Origin: Silurus meridionalis
Taxonomy: Eukaryota; Chordata; Actinopteri; Siluriformes; Siluridae
NCBI RefSeq assembly: GCF_014805685.1
Contig: NC_060885.1
Location: 33,429,632-33,493,631, forward strand
Direction: 5' to 3'
Length of the DNA: 64,000 nucleotides
The position numbers were made by a program, and so were the translations under genes. The notes beneath the pieces are model-generated. The model saw only the letters and a list, made by a program, of their open reading frames with translations. It did not search any database and was not told the origin of the DNA. This document shows positions 14,901 through 28,620 of this stretch, in pieces. How positions within the stretch are numbered: position 1 is the first letter of the stretch; each line of letters begins with the position of its first letter.

Positions 14901-17900
14901 CAGTATTAAATTGCTGCCCTCGGGTGCAGTAATCTGCTTGTCGATACAGTTTTCCGGCGAACTGGGATGGGTTTGTTGACAGGGTTAGACCTGGATAGTG
15001 TTTTGCGGTCTTCTGACTCATATTCAAGTCACATTTAGACGCAGCGGTGTGTTAGGTCTTGTTCAGGACCTCCATTGTTGATATTTATATGGACACTAAG
15101 CTCCGTAATTATACGTCTGCTGTCCAGTAAAACGCAGCTAAATAGGCCTATTGAGGAAGATGGGTGGAAGAGGTGGGTGTGTCGCCTTTGGTATTGCATT
15201 CCACGCTCTTTGAGAGAAACTGTAAGCGTCTGAACTTGTAGCGACTCATCTATCTGAGAAAGAATGTTCGGTGTTTTTCACCAGAGGGAACTAGGATTTG
15301 GGGGCTGGCTTTTTTTCTGCTGCAGCATGTGAGCTTATAAATGGCACTGGATAAAACCCTGTGCCAGCAGAAGGCTAGCGCTATGAGGATTATGTCTCGG
15401 ATGGAGGTGTGGTAGGCGCTTGTTCCCTTTGGGTGGCCTGGCTATCATGAATAGCAACCTGGTTTATCGCAGTAGTGGGGGGTCATCCGTGAGCAACAGC
15501 ACTCTGACGAGCCTCGGCTCAGCCGAGAACCTGGTATCTGGAGCACAAGAGCCGTTCTCTAGCACTCCGTTCTATCTTAACAATCACTCTATGTACGGGG
15601 CAAGGTGAGGTGAACATCTGAGATCGTGCGTGTTACTCTGTCTGAAAGGTATTCCATGATATTTTGGCTATGCAGCAAAACGTCTTCTCTCCTGTTTGTT
15701 GTTGTAGACTTGAAATGCTGCAGCAAATCGCAGACAGAGTTAAGCGAGACTGCGTGGCAGGAGAAGACAAATTAACCTTAGCACGTGCATCTCTACAATC
15801 TGTAAGTATAGAAACAGCTGGAACGTCTCCGAAATCCATCGTTCTGCATGAGAAGTTGACTTAACACCATTCTAATCCTTCTATCCTTCCAGGATATAAA
15901 AAGGTTTGAATCTGGGATCCAATTGCAGAACGAGCCTGAAATTGCAGGATACCTACTGGAATGTGAGAACCTACTGAGGCAACAAGTGGTTGACATCCAG
16001 ATTTTACTGGATGGGAAGTTCTACTTGGCAGATCAGCTTGTTCAAAGGTGAGAAAGCTCTGCAAATTTCTATAAGCTCCTGTTTAAATTTACAGCCGTGG
16101 TTTATATAAGATTGTGTATAATGTGGATAAATAAGTCAATAAATCGGGGGATTTGTTGTAGGGTCTCCAAGCTTCGTGATGACCTGCTGACACTCAGAAC
16201 AGAATGCTCCTCGGTGTACAGCAAAGGGCGCAGTCTGAGCACGGAACAGACCAAGATGATGATCTCCGGCATCACACAGAGTTTGAACTCTGGATTCTCG
16301 CAGAACCTGAACGTGGGTTTAAGTCCGGCTCTCACACCAGGCTCTGGGCTTTCCTCAAGTTTTACCCCTGCTCTGACTCCAGCACTGACACCAGGAATGA
16401 CCCCGGCATTGACACCAGGAATAACCCCAGGATTGCCCTCGGCATTGATACCTGGCTTGCAGCCTACCTTGAGGATCGGAGGCTCTATGGAGCCTGGGAT
16501 GCTCCAGCACATGAAGCACATGCAGATCCGCAAGCCAATGCTGAAAGCTTCATTAGTTGACCCGAGTTTGTCTGAGGAAGAGGTCAATATGAAGTTTGTC
16601 CAGGATTTGCTAAACTGGGTGGAAGAGATGCAGGTGAGAGTGCCTTTTTGTTGTTGTTCTTATCTAATAACAGATGATGATGGAAACAAAACGTGTTTTT
16701 TTTTGTGCTTTTAAGGTACAACTCGATCAGAGCGAATGGGGATCCGATCTCCCGAACGTCGAGTCTCATTTAGAAAATCACAGAAATGTTCACAGAGCCA
16801 TCGAAGACTTCCAGATGAGCATTAAGGAAGCAAAAATGAGTGAGGTTGGTTTGGTTCTGATGTGACTTTCTGCTGTTTCTGCAAAACAAATGGATTGGAA
16901 TATAAAACGCTTGTCTGGGGTTTTTTTTTTTAGATTCAGATGACCCACCCACTGAAACAGAGTTACTCAGACAAACTGGGGCTTTTAGAAAGCCAGTACG
17001 GCAGACTACTTGTGAGTAACAATATTATTCTTGAATCTAATTAATACATTATCCAATTAATTATTGGACAGATTTTACCACAATTTTTGATTCCTTGTGT
17101 TCAGAACTCTACCAAGGAGCGACAGAAACACCTGGACAGCCTGCATAACTTTGTCTCGCATGCCACCCGAGAGTTAATTTGGCTTAACGAGAAAGAGGAA
17201 GAGGAGGTAGCTTTTGACTGGAGTGAGCGCAATAGCAATATCTCCAGGAAGAAAGATTACCATTCTGTGAGTTCACCTGTCATTACTTACGTTTTCTTCT
17301 CTATGTTTTTATTTATCACATCAACTGGTTGCAATGGGTTTCATTGAATACACTTCCCACCTTTTGTGGAATTAGATATTCAGTGCACACACGGAGTTTA
17401 GGGGGTTTTCCAATATATTTCGATACTTGTCACATTACTGTGCCTTAAATGGTCATAATTTGCTTCTACACCACCACAGGATCTGATGAGAGAGCTGGAT
17501 GAGAAGGAAGGGGCAATCAGGTCAGTGCAGGATCAGGCCGATGTCCTTTTACAACAGAACCATCCGGCTCGGCTTACTATAGAGGTAACGTCTTTTCCAG
17601 TTCCGGTTTTAGTGCCACTTTAAAAAAAAAACATTTAGATTACCAGGATAAAGTCATAGCATTACATATTTTGACTTTATTCTCATAATCTATTTTGTAT
17701 TTGTTCTAAGGTGGCACTACGCCGTTGTACAATAGGATGTCTTCTGTTCGGGTAAATAATTTGCCCTTGTTTCTTCTGGGGGATTTACAGGCATATAAGG
17801 CGGCCATGCAAACCCAGTGGAGCTGGATCCTGCAGCTCTGCTACTGTGTGGAGCAGCACCTGAAAGAGAATGTGATTTACTTTGAGGTAGGAGATGCTCT

Positions 17901-20900
17901 GTTTTGGTATTTGACTACCTTTTTTTTTTGCTGGATTGTCTGATTTGAGCTCCTTTGATAGTTTTTCAACGATGCCAAAGAGTCTATGGACTACCTTAAA
18001 AGCCTTCAAGATTCAATCGCGAGGAAGTATGGGTGTGACCGGACTAGCAGTCTGCACAGACTGGAGGATCTCATACAGGAGTCTATGGTTTGTAATTTTT
18101 GCAAAACACTATGATGCAGGATTCATTAGTTGAGAGATTCTAGGCTGATAAGATGTTTTGTAGGATGAAAAGGAGCAGCTCCTTCAGTACCGCAGCACTG
18201 TGGCGAGCTTGGTGGGACGCGCAAAGTCTGTGGTTCAGCTCAAGCCCCGCAACCCAGAGAACCCTCTACGGAGTTCCCTACCTGTCAAGTCCATCTGTGA
18301 CTACCGCCAGATTGAGGTGAACCCCCTTTTAGGATTTTACTTTCCTAAATACTTTTTTTTTTTGTTGCTAAGACCTATTTGTGATCACAGATCACTATCT
18401 ACAAAGATGATGAGTGTGTGCTGGCGAATAACTCACACCGAGCTAAATGGAAGGTGATCAGCCCTTCAGGGAACGAGGCCATGGTTCCTTCTGTTTGCTT
18501 TACCGTGCCTCCACCCAATAAGGAGGCGGTTGAGATGGCCAGCAGGTGAGCACAGCACAATTAACAATTCTTTCCATCTCTCGAACATCACGTTCCTGCA
18601 CCACTCCCCTTTAACCACAGTATCAGTTTACCTCGCTTGTCGAGGCAACACAATGCTCTGTCCTTCACGTAACCCTCACGTGTCTTTTTCATGTGAACAG
18701 GTTTCGTGCCTGCGTCTCTTGTCTGAGAGTGTTTTTTTCCCTCTTTGATCAGGATCGAGCAGCTGTATCAGAAGGTTCTCGCACTGTGGCACCGCTCTCA
18801 CGTGAACATGAAGAGTGTGGTGTCCTGGCATTACCTGATGATGGATATCCGCGACATCCGCAAAAGCACAGTTGCTTCTGTATGTATTTTTGTCTGCTTA
18901 AGTGTTCTTAAAGATTCTTAACACGAAACAGGAGTTTTGAGTTTAAAAAATAAAAGATTGGATATTTGGAAATTTTTCTGCCATGCTCCACTTCTACTTT
19001 TTTTTTTTTTTTTTTTTTTACCAGTTCATAAGAGCTTTATTGCCAAGTATGTGTTCATTTAGGAAGAATTTTCTTTGGTGTCAGAAGCTTCCAGTTGCCC
19101 ATTATTTTTAATGAGATAAATAATAAAAAAAATTAATTAATTAATAATAAAAAAAAAGGATAAGGTTAAAAAGGATAACAGGATAAAAAGATTTAATGCA
19201 CATTTTTTACAATAAAAAAAATGCACAAAAACAATTATAATAATAAGTGAAAATGTGGTTTAGCACATATTTAATTACATTTTATTTTATTTTATTTTAA
19301 TGCATTGCATTGCACAATTGGAGTAGCATTGAAATGTTCACGAGGTAGATTGCCTGAACGAAGAATCTTTTCTGCCTGTCTGCCAGATGTGTGGGGTCCA
19401 GAATGATTTTGAGTCCTGTTCTCCACTCTGGATGTATAGAGTCTTTAAGGAGTGGGCAGGGGAACACCAGTAAACCTTTCAGCCTTCTAAACTGTCCACT
19501 GTAGTCTTCTGATATCTGACTTTGCCTGGAAAGATTCCTGTTTTTCTTCATCATCAGGGAACCACCACATATGGAATCGTCACTGACGGCCATTTTTGAA
19601 ACCTTTACATGGTTTAAATGTCTTACTGTGGCTGAGATTCTCATCACCGTACTGTGCTTGAAGTCTTCTGTAGAAATCCTTGGGTTTTATGCCTGGAATT
19701 TAAGAAACTGCAGCACTGTTCCATGCACGCACTAAAACTGCTGCCTGCCATCTCGATTAACGATCTTTGGCCCGGACTATCAGTAATATCCACTTACTAC
19801 TGCGCGCAGGTCCACACTAGCATCCATTTTTTATTCCTGTAATATTAAAAGTCCAGATTTGACTCGAACGTCCCTTGTAAGTGAAAAGAATATCATTAGA
19901 AGAGACCACATCTATGCCAAGCTTTGATCAAAAGGCAGTAATTAGCAGACAGATGTATCAACATGCCAGTTATTCCATTTAAGCACAGCTTGTTGGGGCA
20001 GGCTTGACTATCTTTTCTTGTTTTTGTTTTATTTGTTTTTTGCATGGAACGATCTCTTCAGATTAAGACTATGTTGCCTGGCGAGCACCAGCAGGTCCTG
20101 AGCAGCTTGCAGTCCCACTTTGAGGAGTTCTTGGAGGACAGCGAGGAATCTGAGGTCTTCACGGTGGCAGACTGCACTCAGCTAGAGAGAGAGGTGCTGG
20201 CTTCGAAAGAGTACTATGAGGAATTGCTGAAGTCTGCAGAGAGAGGTAAGATCATGCACACTTCAAGGTACACATTATCCTCATCATGCCCCTTTAAGAC
20301 TCTTGGATCGAGAGTTAAATTCCTTCGGATTGAATGTTTATCCGGCTTTGAACTGTGCTATTAAGACTGTGCCCAGGGCTATGATGTTACCCAATGCATC
20401 AGTTAGAGGAGAACATTTATTAGAAGAGCGAAAACAGCAATTTCATTTGTGTGTGTAGTTTTTAACTCCTTCATGTGGTCCACAGAGGAACACGAGGAAT
20501 CCGTCTACAACATGTTCATATCTGATGTGAGGAACTTTCGCATGCGCGTTGAAGCCCATGAGGAGCAGCTGATTCGGCAGGTCCGCTCACCTCTGGAACG
20601 AGACGACCTAAAGGCCATTATGCAGCGCATTATTGATCAGGAGGTACATCATCTCCTCTTCTCATTTAGCCATTGTAATTGGTTACAACTATTACCATTT
20701 AAAAGGTCTGATTCTTGTTACAGAGGAAGAAGGCCGAGCTGGATCGGTTGAATGAGGATCTGGAGGTGCTGAAGGAGAAGTGTGAAGCGTTCCTCAGACA
20801 GGCTGCTAACTCTCCATCAGTGCCCACACTGTCCTCCGAGCTCAACGTGCTCACTCAGAGCATGGCTCAGGTCTACTCCATGTGCTCCATTTACCTGGAA

Positions 20901-23900
20901 AAGTGGGTATTGAAATCGCTAGTAATCTACTGCGTTAAATCGTCCTGAACAGTTTTAGACCTGCTGTGTTTTAAATCGCTGGTGCAGGTTGAAGACGGTG
21001 AGTTTGGCGATGAAACACAGCCAGAGTGCCGAAGCTTTGGTCAAATTGTACGAAGGCAAACTATGCGAGGAAGATGCGGTCACTGGTGACATCAGGTCTA
21101 TTGATGCGGTTATGAGCACGCTCAAGGTTGGTCGTTTAAACTAAAATGTCTTCACCCCGTGTTTGTTATACGCAATAATACTGTTGTTTAATATCCAAAA
21201 TCAATATTTTTAGCAATGGAGGTCTGAGATCGACGAAAGAAGAGAGATATTCCACGATCTGGAGGACGAGCTGCAGAAAGCCAGAGCTATCAGCGACCGG
21301 ATGTTTAAAACCCATAACGAACGGGACTTTGATCTTGACTGGCACAAGGAGAAAGCCGAACAGCTTGGAGAGAGATGGAGGAACGTCCACTCTCAAATTG
21401 AAAACAGGTCAGAAAGATTCAAATTAAAGGTCTTTTTTTTTTTTTTGATGGAAAAATTTGATATTTAAATGTGCAAACTTTATTCAGACTTCGAGACCTG
21501 GAAGGCGTCAGCAAGTCCCTGAAATACTTTAGAGATGCATACAATAACCTTGATGAGTGGAGCAAAGAGATGGAGGTCAATCAGCTGAAAACCCAAGAGA
21601 ACCAGCCAGAAGACAGCAAAGCTTTGGCTGAGTTATTAAATCAACAGAAGGTAAGAAATCCGTCTTTGATCTGGTTTACATGGTTTGGAGAAGAAGATCT
21701 CGAGTGGCCTGCTATAAAGCTCTGATCTCAACCCTACTGAACACCTTTGGGATGCATGTGAACGCTGACTGCACCCCAGGCCTCCTCACCTTCTCATCTA
21801 CATCAGTATAAATCTAGTAGAACATCTTCCCAGAAGATGGAAATTATGAGAGCAAATTTGGTTAAAATGTGGAATGTGATGCTCAAAAAGCTCATAACAT
21901 ACTTACGACCAGGTGTCCACAAACTTTTGGTGATATTGTGTATTCTTTAAGTTTGTAATCTAGTGAACCAGTGCTGATTTATTCATTGAAGGACTCTCAA
22001 AGCGTCTGCTAAATTGCGTAAATGTGTTGTAGGTTCTTGTTGCGGAAATCGAACGTAAGCAGACTAAGATAGATGAATGTCAGAAGTACTCAGAGCAGTA
22101 CTCAGCTGGAGTGAAGGTACGACAGACGTCTGATCTCATTCGACTGAAAGCTACAAATTGATCAACACCAGTGCATCACGATGTTCTCTACTTGCAGGAT
22201 TACGAGCTTCAGCTGATGACCTACAGGGCCATGGTGGACTCTCAGCACAAGTCCCCAGTGAAGCGGAGGAGGATGCAGAGCTCATCAGATGCTATCCAGC
22301 AGGAGGTGAGAGGGGAAACCATCCTGAGAAATGTACTCGTTCTAACTAACACAACTCTCGGGTTTACTAGGGTTCTGAATTTGATTTCATTTGAATTCTC
22401 AGTTTATGGATCTCCGCACTCGCTACACAGCACTGGTCACTCTCATGACGCAGTATGTGAAGTTTGCGAGTGAAACTCTGAAAAGGGCCGAAGAAGACGA
22501 GGTAAGATTTTCGTTATGATCATGTTTGATCATCCATAATGAATAATTCTTGCTTGGATATGGAATGTTCATGGTGCGCCGGCTTTGCAGGTTATATTCA
22601 AGTGTCATCTTGAATATAATGAAAAGGCTTGTTATTATGTTGCTTCGTATGTAGAAATTGTAAAAAAAAAAAACTGTATCTCTGCAACGATCACTTTCAA
22701 GAACCGTTTCTTTGCTTTTGGGTTTAATATACTTCCTGCCATTCTGCACACACCTTTCAAAAATCTATGAAAACACTTTGTCCTAATAGTTTTGACTCTT
22801 AGGCGTGTCGCTTCTTTCCAGGCACAATAAAGCAAACGGCTTCCTTTCACGCTTTTCTATCTTTCATTTCAAATACTACTATTTTAATACAAAATATTCA
22901 GTATTTTGTATTGTTGAAGGTGGAGGGGGATTTTCGTGCTTGGGCTGGTAAGTGCGCAGGAGCTCTTCCTTCAAGCCACATTTTTATTCTCTAGTCAAGG
23001 ACTGGGCGATCATTTTACCTCTAATTTCAGAGGAGGACAAGCGTGGACAAAGCAGAGTATAGGAGCTGGTTCGATAGTGTGGAGCTGCAGAAGGTGGCTA
23101 GTGAAGAGGAGCTCTCCAGGCTCAAGCGACAGGTACTGGAACTGGAGGCCTCCTTGTCCGACAGACAGCAGCAGCTGGACATCCTGGGGGGAGAATTAGA
23201 GATGCAGAAAAAGTGCATCGAGGAATTAAACGTGCAAAAAACCAAGGCAGAGTATGAAGCGCAGCAATACCGTGTTGAGCTAGAGGGCGCTGTTAGAGCC
23301 AAAGCTGCCTTTGAACAAGAGCTAAAAAATTCTCGTCAGATAATTCAACAGGCAGAGGCCAGACATCTTTCCCTTGAGGAGAGTCTTCGCATGCTGAAGA
23401 AGAACACAGAGGAGAGCACTCTGGCCCGTAGGAAACTGGAAGATCACTTGCGGCGCAAGGACAATGATGTTCAAGACTTGGAGGAGCACAGTCGTTCTTT
23501 GGAACGGGAGCTGAAAGCCAAAGAGGGCGCAGAAGCAAATCTTCTGAATCAGATCAGGAAAATGGAAAAAGATCTGCCTCAAATGTCCAACGCTAGACTA
23601 GTGTACGGGGAATCATGGAAGGGAGTTACACAGAAATCCACCATCTCCATCTCTGCACCAGAAACAGAGGCTTTACAATTCAAAGTAGATGAACTCATGA
23701 TGGACAAGAAGAAAGCTGAAACTGAGATCAAGACACTGAAGTCCGAGGTGAACTCCGTGCTCATGCAGAAGAATATGGCTGATGAAAAAGCGCAACGCTT
23801 CAAAGAGCTCCTGGATGATGCGAATAACAGGTTGAAGAAGCTTCAGGAGGAAATGGATTTAGACAGAAACAGTACCAGGCAGAAATCAGACGAACTGAGA

Positions 23901-26900
23901 CAGGAAGCGTCTGAACTACGGAAATCTGTCTATATATTTCAAGAACAAGTGAAATCACTTCAGCGAGATAAATCATCACTAGAGCACAGGGTGCTGTTTC
24001 ATAAAACAGAGGTTGATGGATTGAAGGAGCAACTTAAGATCAGTCAAGGGAAGCTTCTTCAGTGGAGCACCAATGAACAAGAGAACTGCCAGAAGCTGAG
24101 AGGACTAGAAGAAGAGCTTTCGAGCAAACAAGCTGAAGGAGAACAGATTAAATTTAAGATGAACGAACTGAACAGAATAAATCAGTTGTTGGAAGGTGAA
24201 ATCAGGCATCTGACGGTAAGTATCGAATCATTCCAGCAAGAAAAATCACATTTTGAGCAAAGAATAAAATCTCTAAAAAATGAGTCTGAGAATCTTAAGG
24301 ATCAACTGCAGAAAACTAAAGAGGAAGTGAGCATCAAATCAAGAATAGAAAAGGATTTGCAGCTAAAGGTTAAAAATCTTGAATTGGAACTTCAGAAATG
24401 CGACTTGCAAGTGACCCAACTTACGAAGAAGGTAGAACAGCAACGAAGAACCATTTCAGACAGTGAACGCTCGGAGAAGAATCTGAATGCTGAACTTGAT
24501 AAGGCTAATATGGACATTGGCAGCAAAGAGCAGCAAATCAGCATATTTAAATCTCATGCCGAGAGTGCAAAATCTCAGCTGAAAATAATTGAAGAAGAAC
24601 TTCTTAAAAAAACCCAGACGTCCCATGAGCTTCAGTTAAAACTTCGAGATTACAACGAGGAGGTGAAAAAAGCATCCGAGTTTCAGCAGAAAGTCAAAAC
24701 TCTCAATGTAACCATCACTAATTACGAAGCAGAAATCAGAAATCTGAAAGCAGAGCTGACGTCTATAACTGTGGAGAAAAATCTGGCCAATCAAAAGGTC
24801 CAGGAGCATAAAGTGGAGCTGAACAACTTAAACATGGCGTTACAAAAGGCCAAGGCGGAGACACAGAAGGAATCAACAGAGAGTAAGGAGAACCTTGTAA
24901 AGTTGCGAGAGCTTGATAACGAACTTATCAGATGCAGGCAGACCATAAGCAGAATGAGCGGCACCTCCGAAAAGGCCACGGTCAACCTCAAACTGGACAT
25001 TTCTACTCTTCAGCGGGAAAAGCAAGCTGCAGATCAAAAGCTACAAGCTTTAAAAACTGAATTCGATCAACTCAATTCCACTCTCAAAAAAACGAAAAAT
25101 GAGTTGTTAAGAGTGACTCAGGAAGGGAAGATAAACCAGTCAAAAATCAATGAGATGGAGACAGAACTCCAAAAGAACCGGTTGGTCATCAGGGAAATTA
25201 ACTCGAACTCTGATAAATATACGGCAAACCTACAGCAGGAATGTTCTAACCTCATTAAAGAGAAAGGTACTGCGGACGAAAAAGTCACAACCCTGAAGGC
25301 TGAAATTTCACAGCTCAAAATAAAGTTGGACCAAACTCAAGAAGATCTGCTGCAAAAGCAGAAGGAAACAGCAGCTGCCAAATTACGATCTCAAATGTTA
25401 GAGGACCAGTTGGAAAATTGTAAGAGAATGCTGGAGGACCTGAAGGGGAAACTTGAGCTACAGAAGAAGGGCTATGAAACTCAAATACAGTTAGTGCAGA
25501 ATGAGATGGAGCAAAAACTGGCTTTGCAGGAGTCTCGCATGAAATTAGAGTTTGACAGAAAATCGAAGGAACGCTTGCAGAGCACTGAAACATTTGAACT
25601 TGACAACAAGCAACTCTTGCAAGAAATCGAGAAGCTAAAAACTTTGCATTTAAATGCCATGAAAGCCAAACAGGAAGTTCAGAAACAACTTGACAGCATG
25701 TCCACTCAACTGGAACAGGCAAAGAAGCAAAAAGGAGCTTCGGATCTCGAATTGCTCAAAGCAAAATCTAAGATTACTGAATTAGAAACCGAGAAAATCC
25801 GAGTGAAATCCAGTATGACACAACTGGACATTATCCGGAAAGAGAACTCTGAAGAAACTGCAAGACTGAAACAGAATCTGACTGAAACTAAACAGAAATT
25901 AATGATGGCAGAAAACGAAGCAAAGACTTTAAAGGACAAAATTTCTTCCTACATAAAGGAAGTGAAATCTTTACAGGAGAAGAACCTAAAGCTTGACGTG
26001 ACCTATACCTCGGAGATCAAACGTCTGAAAGAGTTGGAAAGTGCGAATCATCAGTGTGCCAAAGATAATGAGCTTGCAAAGCTGAAGACCGAGTTGATCT
26101 TAACGCAGAAAATTGTCTCTTCGTACGAAGCGGCAAAGCAAAGTCTAGAGGACGAGCTGAAGAAAATGAAAATGACTTCAGAGGTACATATTTTTTGTAA
26201 CTTCATTTCCATTAGGAATTTTACATACATTTACCTAAAAAATTATTTTTTTTTAACTAACCATGAATTCATTTCACGCTTTCAGATCGCTACTCTGAAG
26301 AAGGATAAAGTCCTTGAAGAACTGAAAATTGTGAAACAAGACAAAACAGTGACACAAAACCAATCATCCTGTGAACTCAGGATAACTGAAACCTCAAGTC
26401 TAAATCCATCTTTACAGCTGGATCAGCAGTCAAATCTATCCACATCCAGCCAAACGAACCTTTCTGAACATACAAGTACATTCCAGCAAAGCTCACTGTC
26501 AGATAAATTCAAGTCCGGGAAAAACCAGTCCGTAACATTTAATATCGTCACCACCGAGTTGTTTGATGACGATGAATCTGATACCTCAAAGGAATTCAAA
26601 CCGAGTTTGCCAAAGGTTCAAGGACTCAGGGGTCGAGTCAGCATTAAAAAGTTGATCAAAACCAAAATAATCACAGAGGAAATTGCACTTAAGTTAAAAG
26701 CGGGATTGATAACAATGAACGAGGTTCAAGCCTCTTTAACCCAGTTCACCGGCAAACCGGTTTCCATTGCTGGGATTTACATCGAATCTGGTAAGAAGAA
26801 GATGTCTTTCATGGACGCTGCACACGCAGGGATTATGGCGAAAACGTATGCGATCGAGTTTTTGGAAGCACAAGCAGCCACAGGAGCCATAATCAACCCC

Positions 26901-28547
26901 ATCACTGGTGAAAGCTACAGCGTCTCAGAAGCTATCAGTAAAGGCTTTGTTGGTGCCGAAGTGAGGGACAGAATAATGGACGCCGACAAAGCAGTCAGCG
27001 GTTACCCTCACGGTGGGAAACTACTTTCCGTCTTTCAAGCTATGGAAGAACGGATTTTAGATAGACACCGAGGAAAGGGAATACTCGAAGCGCAAATTGC
27101 AACCGGAGGCCTGATCCACCCGCTAATTGGCATGAGGGTCCCAACGGAATGTGCCATCGAGCAGGGACTCATAAATCAAGCCACCCTTCAAACTCTATTC
27201 GATCCCATCACTAATCCCAAGAGCTTCCACAACCCAGAGACGGGACAGAGAGCGCACTATAACGAACTCCTCAAATTGTGTGTGTACGATGTCAGCGGGG
27301 GCGTTTATCTTCTACCGTTTGGAAACGAGCATATTTCCAGTTTCACCCCAGCGAGCACTCACAGAGTGTCCGTCATCAACAGTTCCACCGCCACGGAAAT
27401 GTCGATGTACGAAGCGTACAAGGCGAGTCTCATAGATAAAAGAATCTATCTGTTCCTCTCGCAGCAGGAGAGCGAATGGCAAGAGACGACGGTCGTAGAC
27501 CCCAGCGGGAAAACCTTGCATATTTTAACCGATCAAAGAAGCGGGAGGCAATTTTGCATTGAAAATGCTCTTAGTCTAATGATCCTTCAATTGAGCGAAC
27601 TTCAGAGCTATCGCATGGGTCAAATGAGCATCTGTGAGCTTGCTGACCTTTTGATTTCAAGAAAGGTCATTTCAAAGAATACGAACAGCCCCATCGCAGG
27701 GCTCTGGGATGTGATTTTTAAGAAAAGGCTCTCCATTTTCAAAGGATTTCAGCAAAACCTTGTAGACAGATTTACCGCCCTGAAATTCCTCGAAGCTCAG
27801 GCCTGCACTGGAGGCATCTGCGACCCGTCATCGGGTGACCGGTTTCCGATTGCAGATGCTCTCCACCGTGGTCTCCTAGATGACAGTTTTGCTCGACCCC
27901 TGCAGCAGTTTGAACAATCCTTTTACGGCATCATCCATCCTCAGTCTGGAAAGACATTGTCAGTAGGTCAGGCCATGCACAAGAACCTGTTCCCTAAAGA
28001 TATCGGGCTCCGATGTCTTGAATATCAGCATGCAACCGGAGGCCTAATAGACCCCGAAAGCCAAAGCAGGGTCTCTTTGGATGAAGCAATCAATAGAGGT
28101 CTGATTGATAAAGCAACCGCTGCACAGGTGAAGGATGATCACCCACATAGCAAAAATATCACCTGCCCCAAAACGAAGCGAAAAATCTCGTTCAAAGAAG
28201 CTCTCGAGAAAGGAGTCTTCGACAGCCACACCGGACTCCTGCTTCTTGATGCTATAAAGCAGCACAGCATCGGCGCTACGTCCTCCTTCCAATATATTTG
28301 GACCTATCGTCACTTCTAAAGCAGCATTTGCAGAAATCTGAGCTAAAATATCGAAAGCAGAAATTGTTCTTAATTGTGAAAGCAATTGAATAGCTGTAGT
28401 TTTGTGCGTGGCAGCTACGTATTAGCTTCCAGCACTCGTTAGCATGTTAGTTTGAGCTCGTCAGTTAAATATCTAGGTGTCGGCAAGTGATATCAATGAT
28501 ATAGAAATATCAATGATAGGAATTACAAGATCTACATGTATGCATAT

Positions 28548-28620
<73 letters not shown>

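Larger units (their letters stand above)
14464..15446. other. Intron that also holds the epithelial promoter region and leader
   Basis: The left part (14464-14880) shows nothing recognisable. The right part is less AT-rich and contains 'ggtgggtgtgtcgcc' (a possible KLF-type site, near 15170) and a TATA box at 15336, upstream of the epithelial first exon. Confidence 0.55.

Noticed and set aside
16102..16587. 161-codon minus-strand open frame
   Set aside because: It arises from the Thr-Pro repeat read in reverse; the plus strand is a conserved plakin-domain exon.
19297..19647. 116-codon minus-strand frame as a nested gene
   Set aside because: No domain, start context or splice signal was recognised, and the neighbourhood is repeat-derived.
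26184..26285. Treating the whole of 23031-28319 as one exon
   Set aside because: The 102 bases have good GT and AG ends and a composition unlike the coiled coil on either side.
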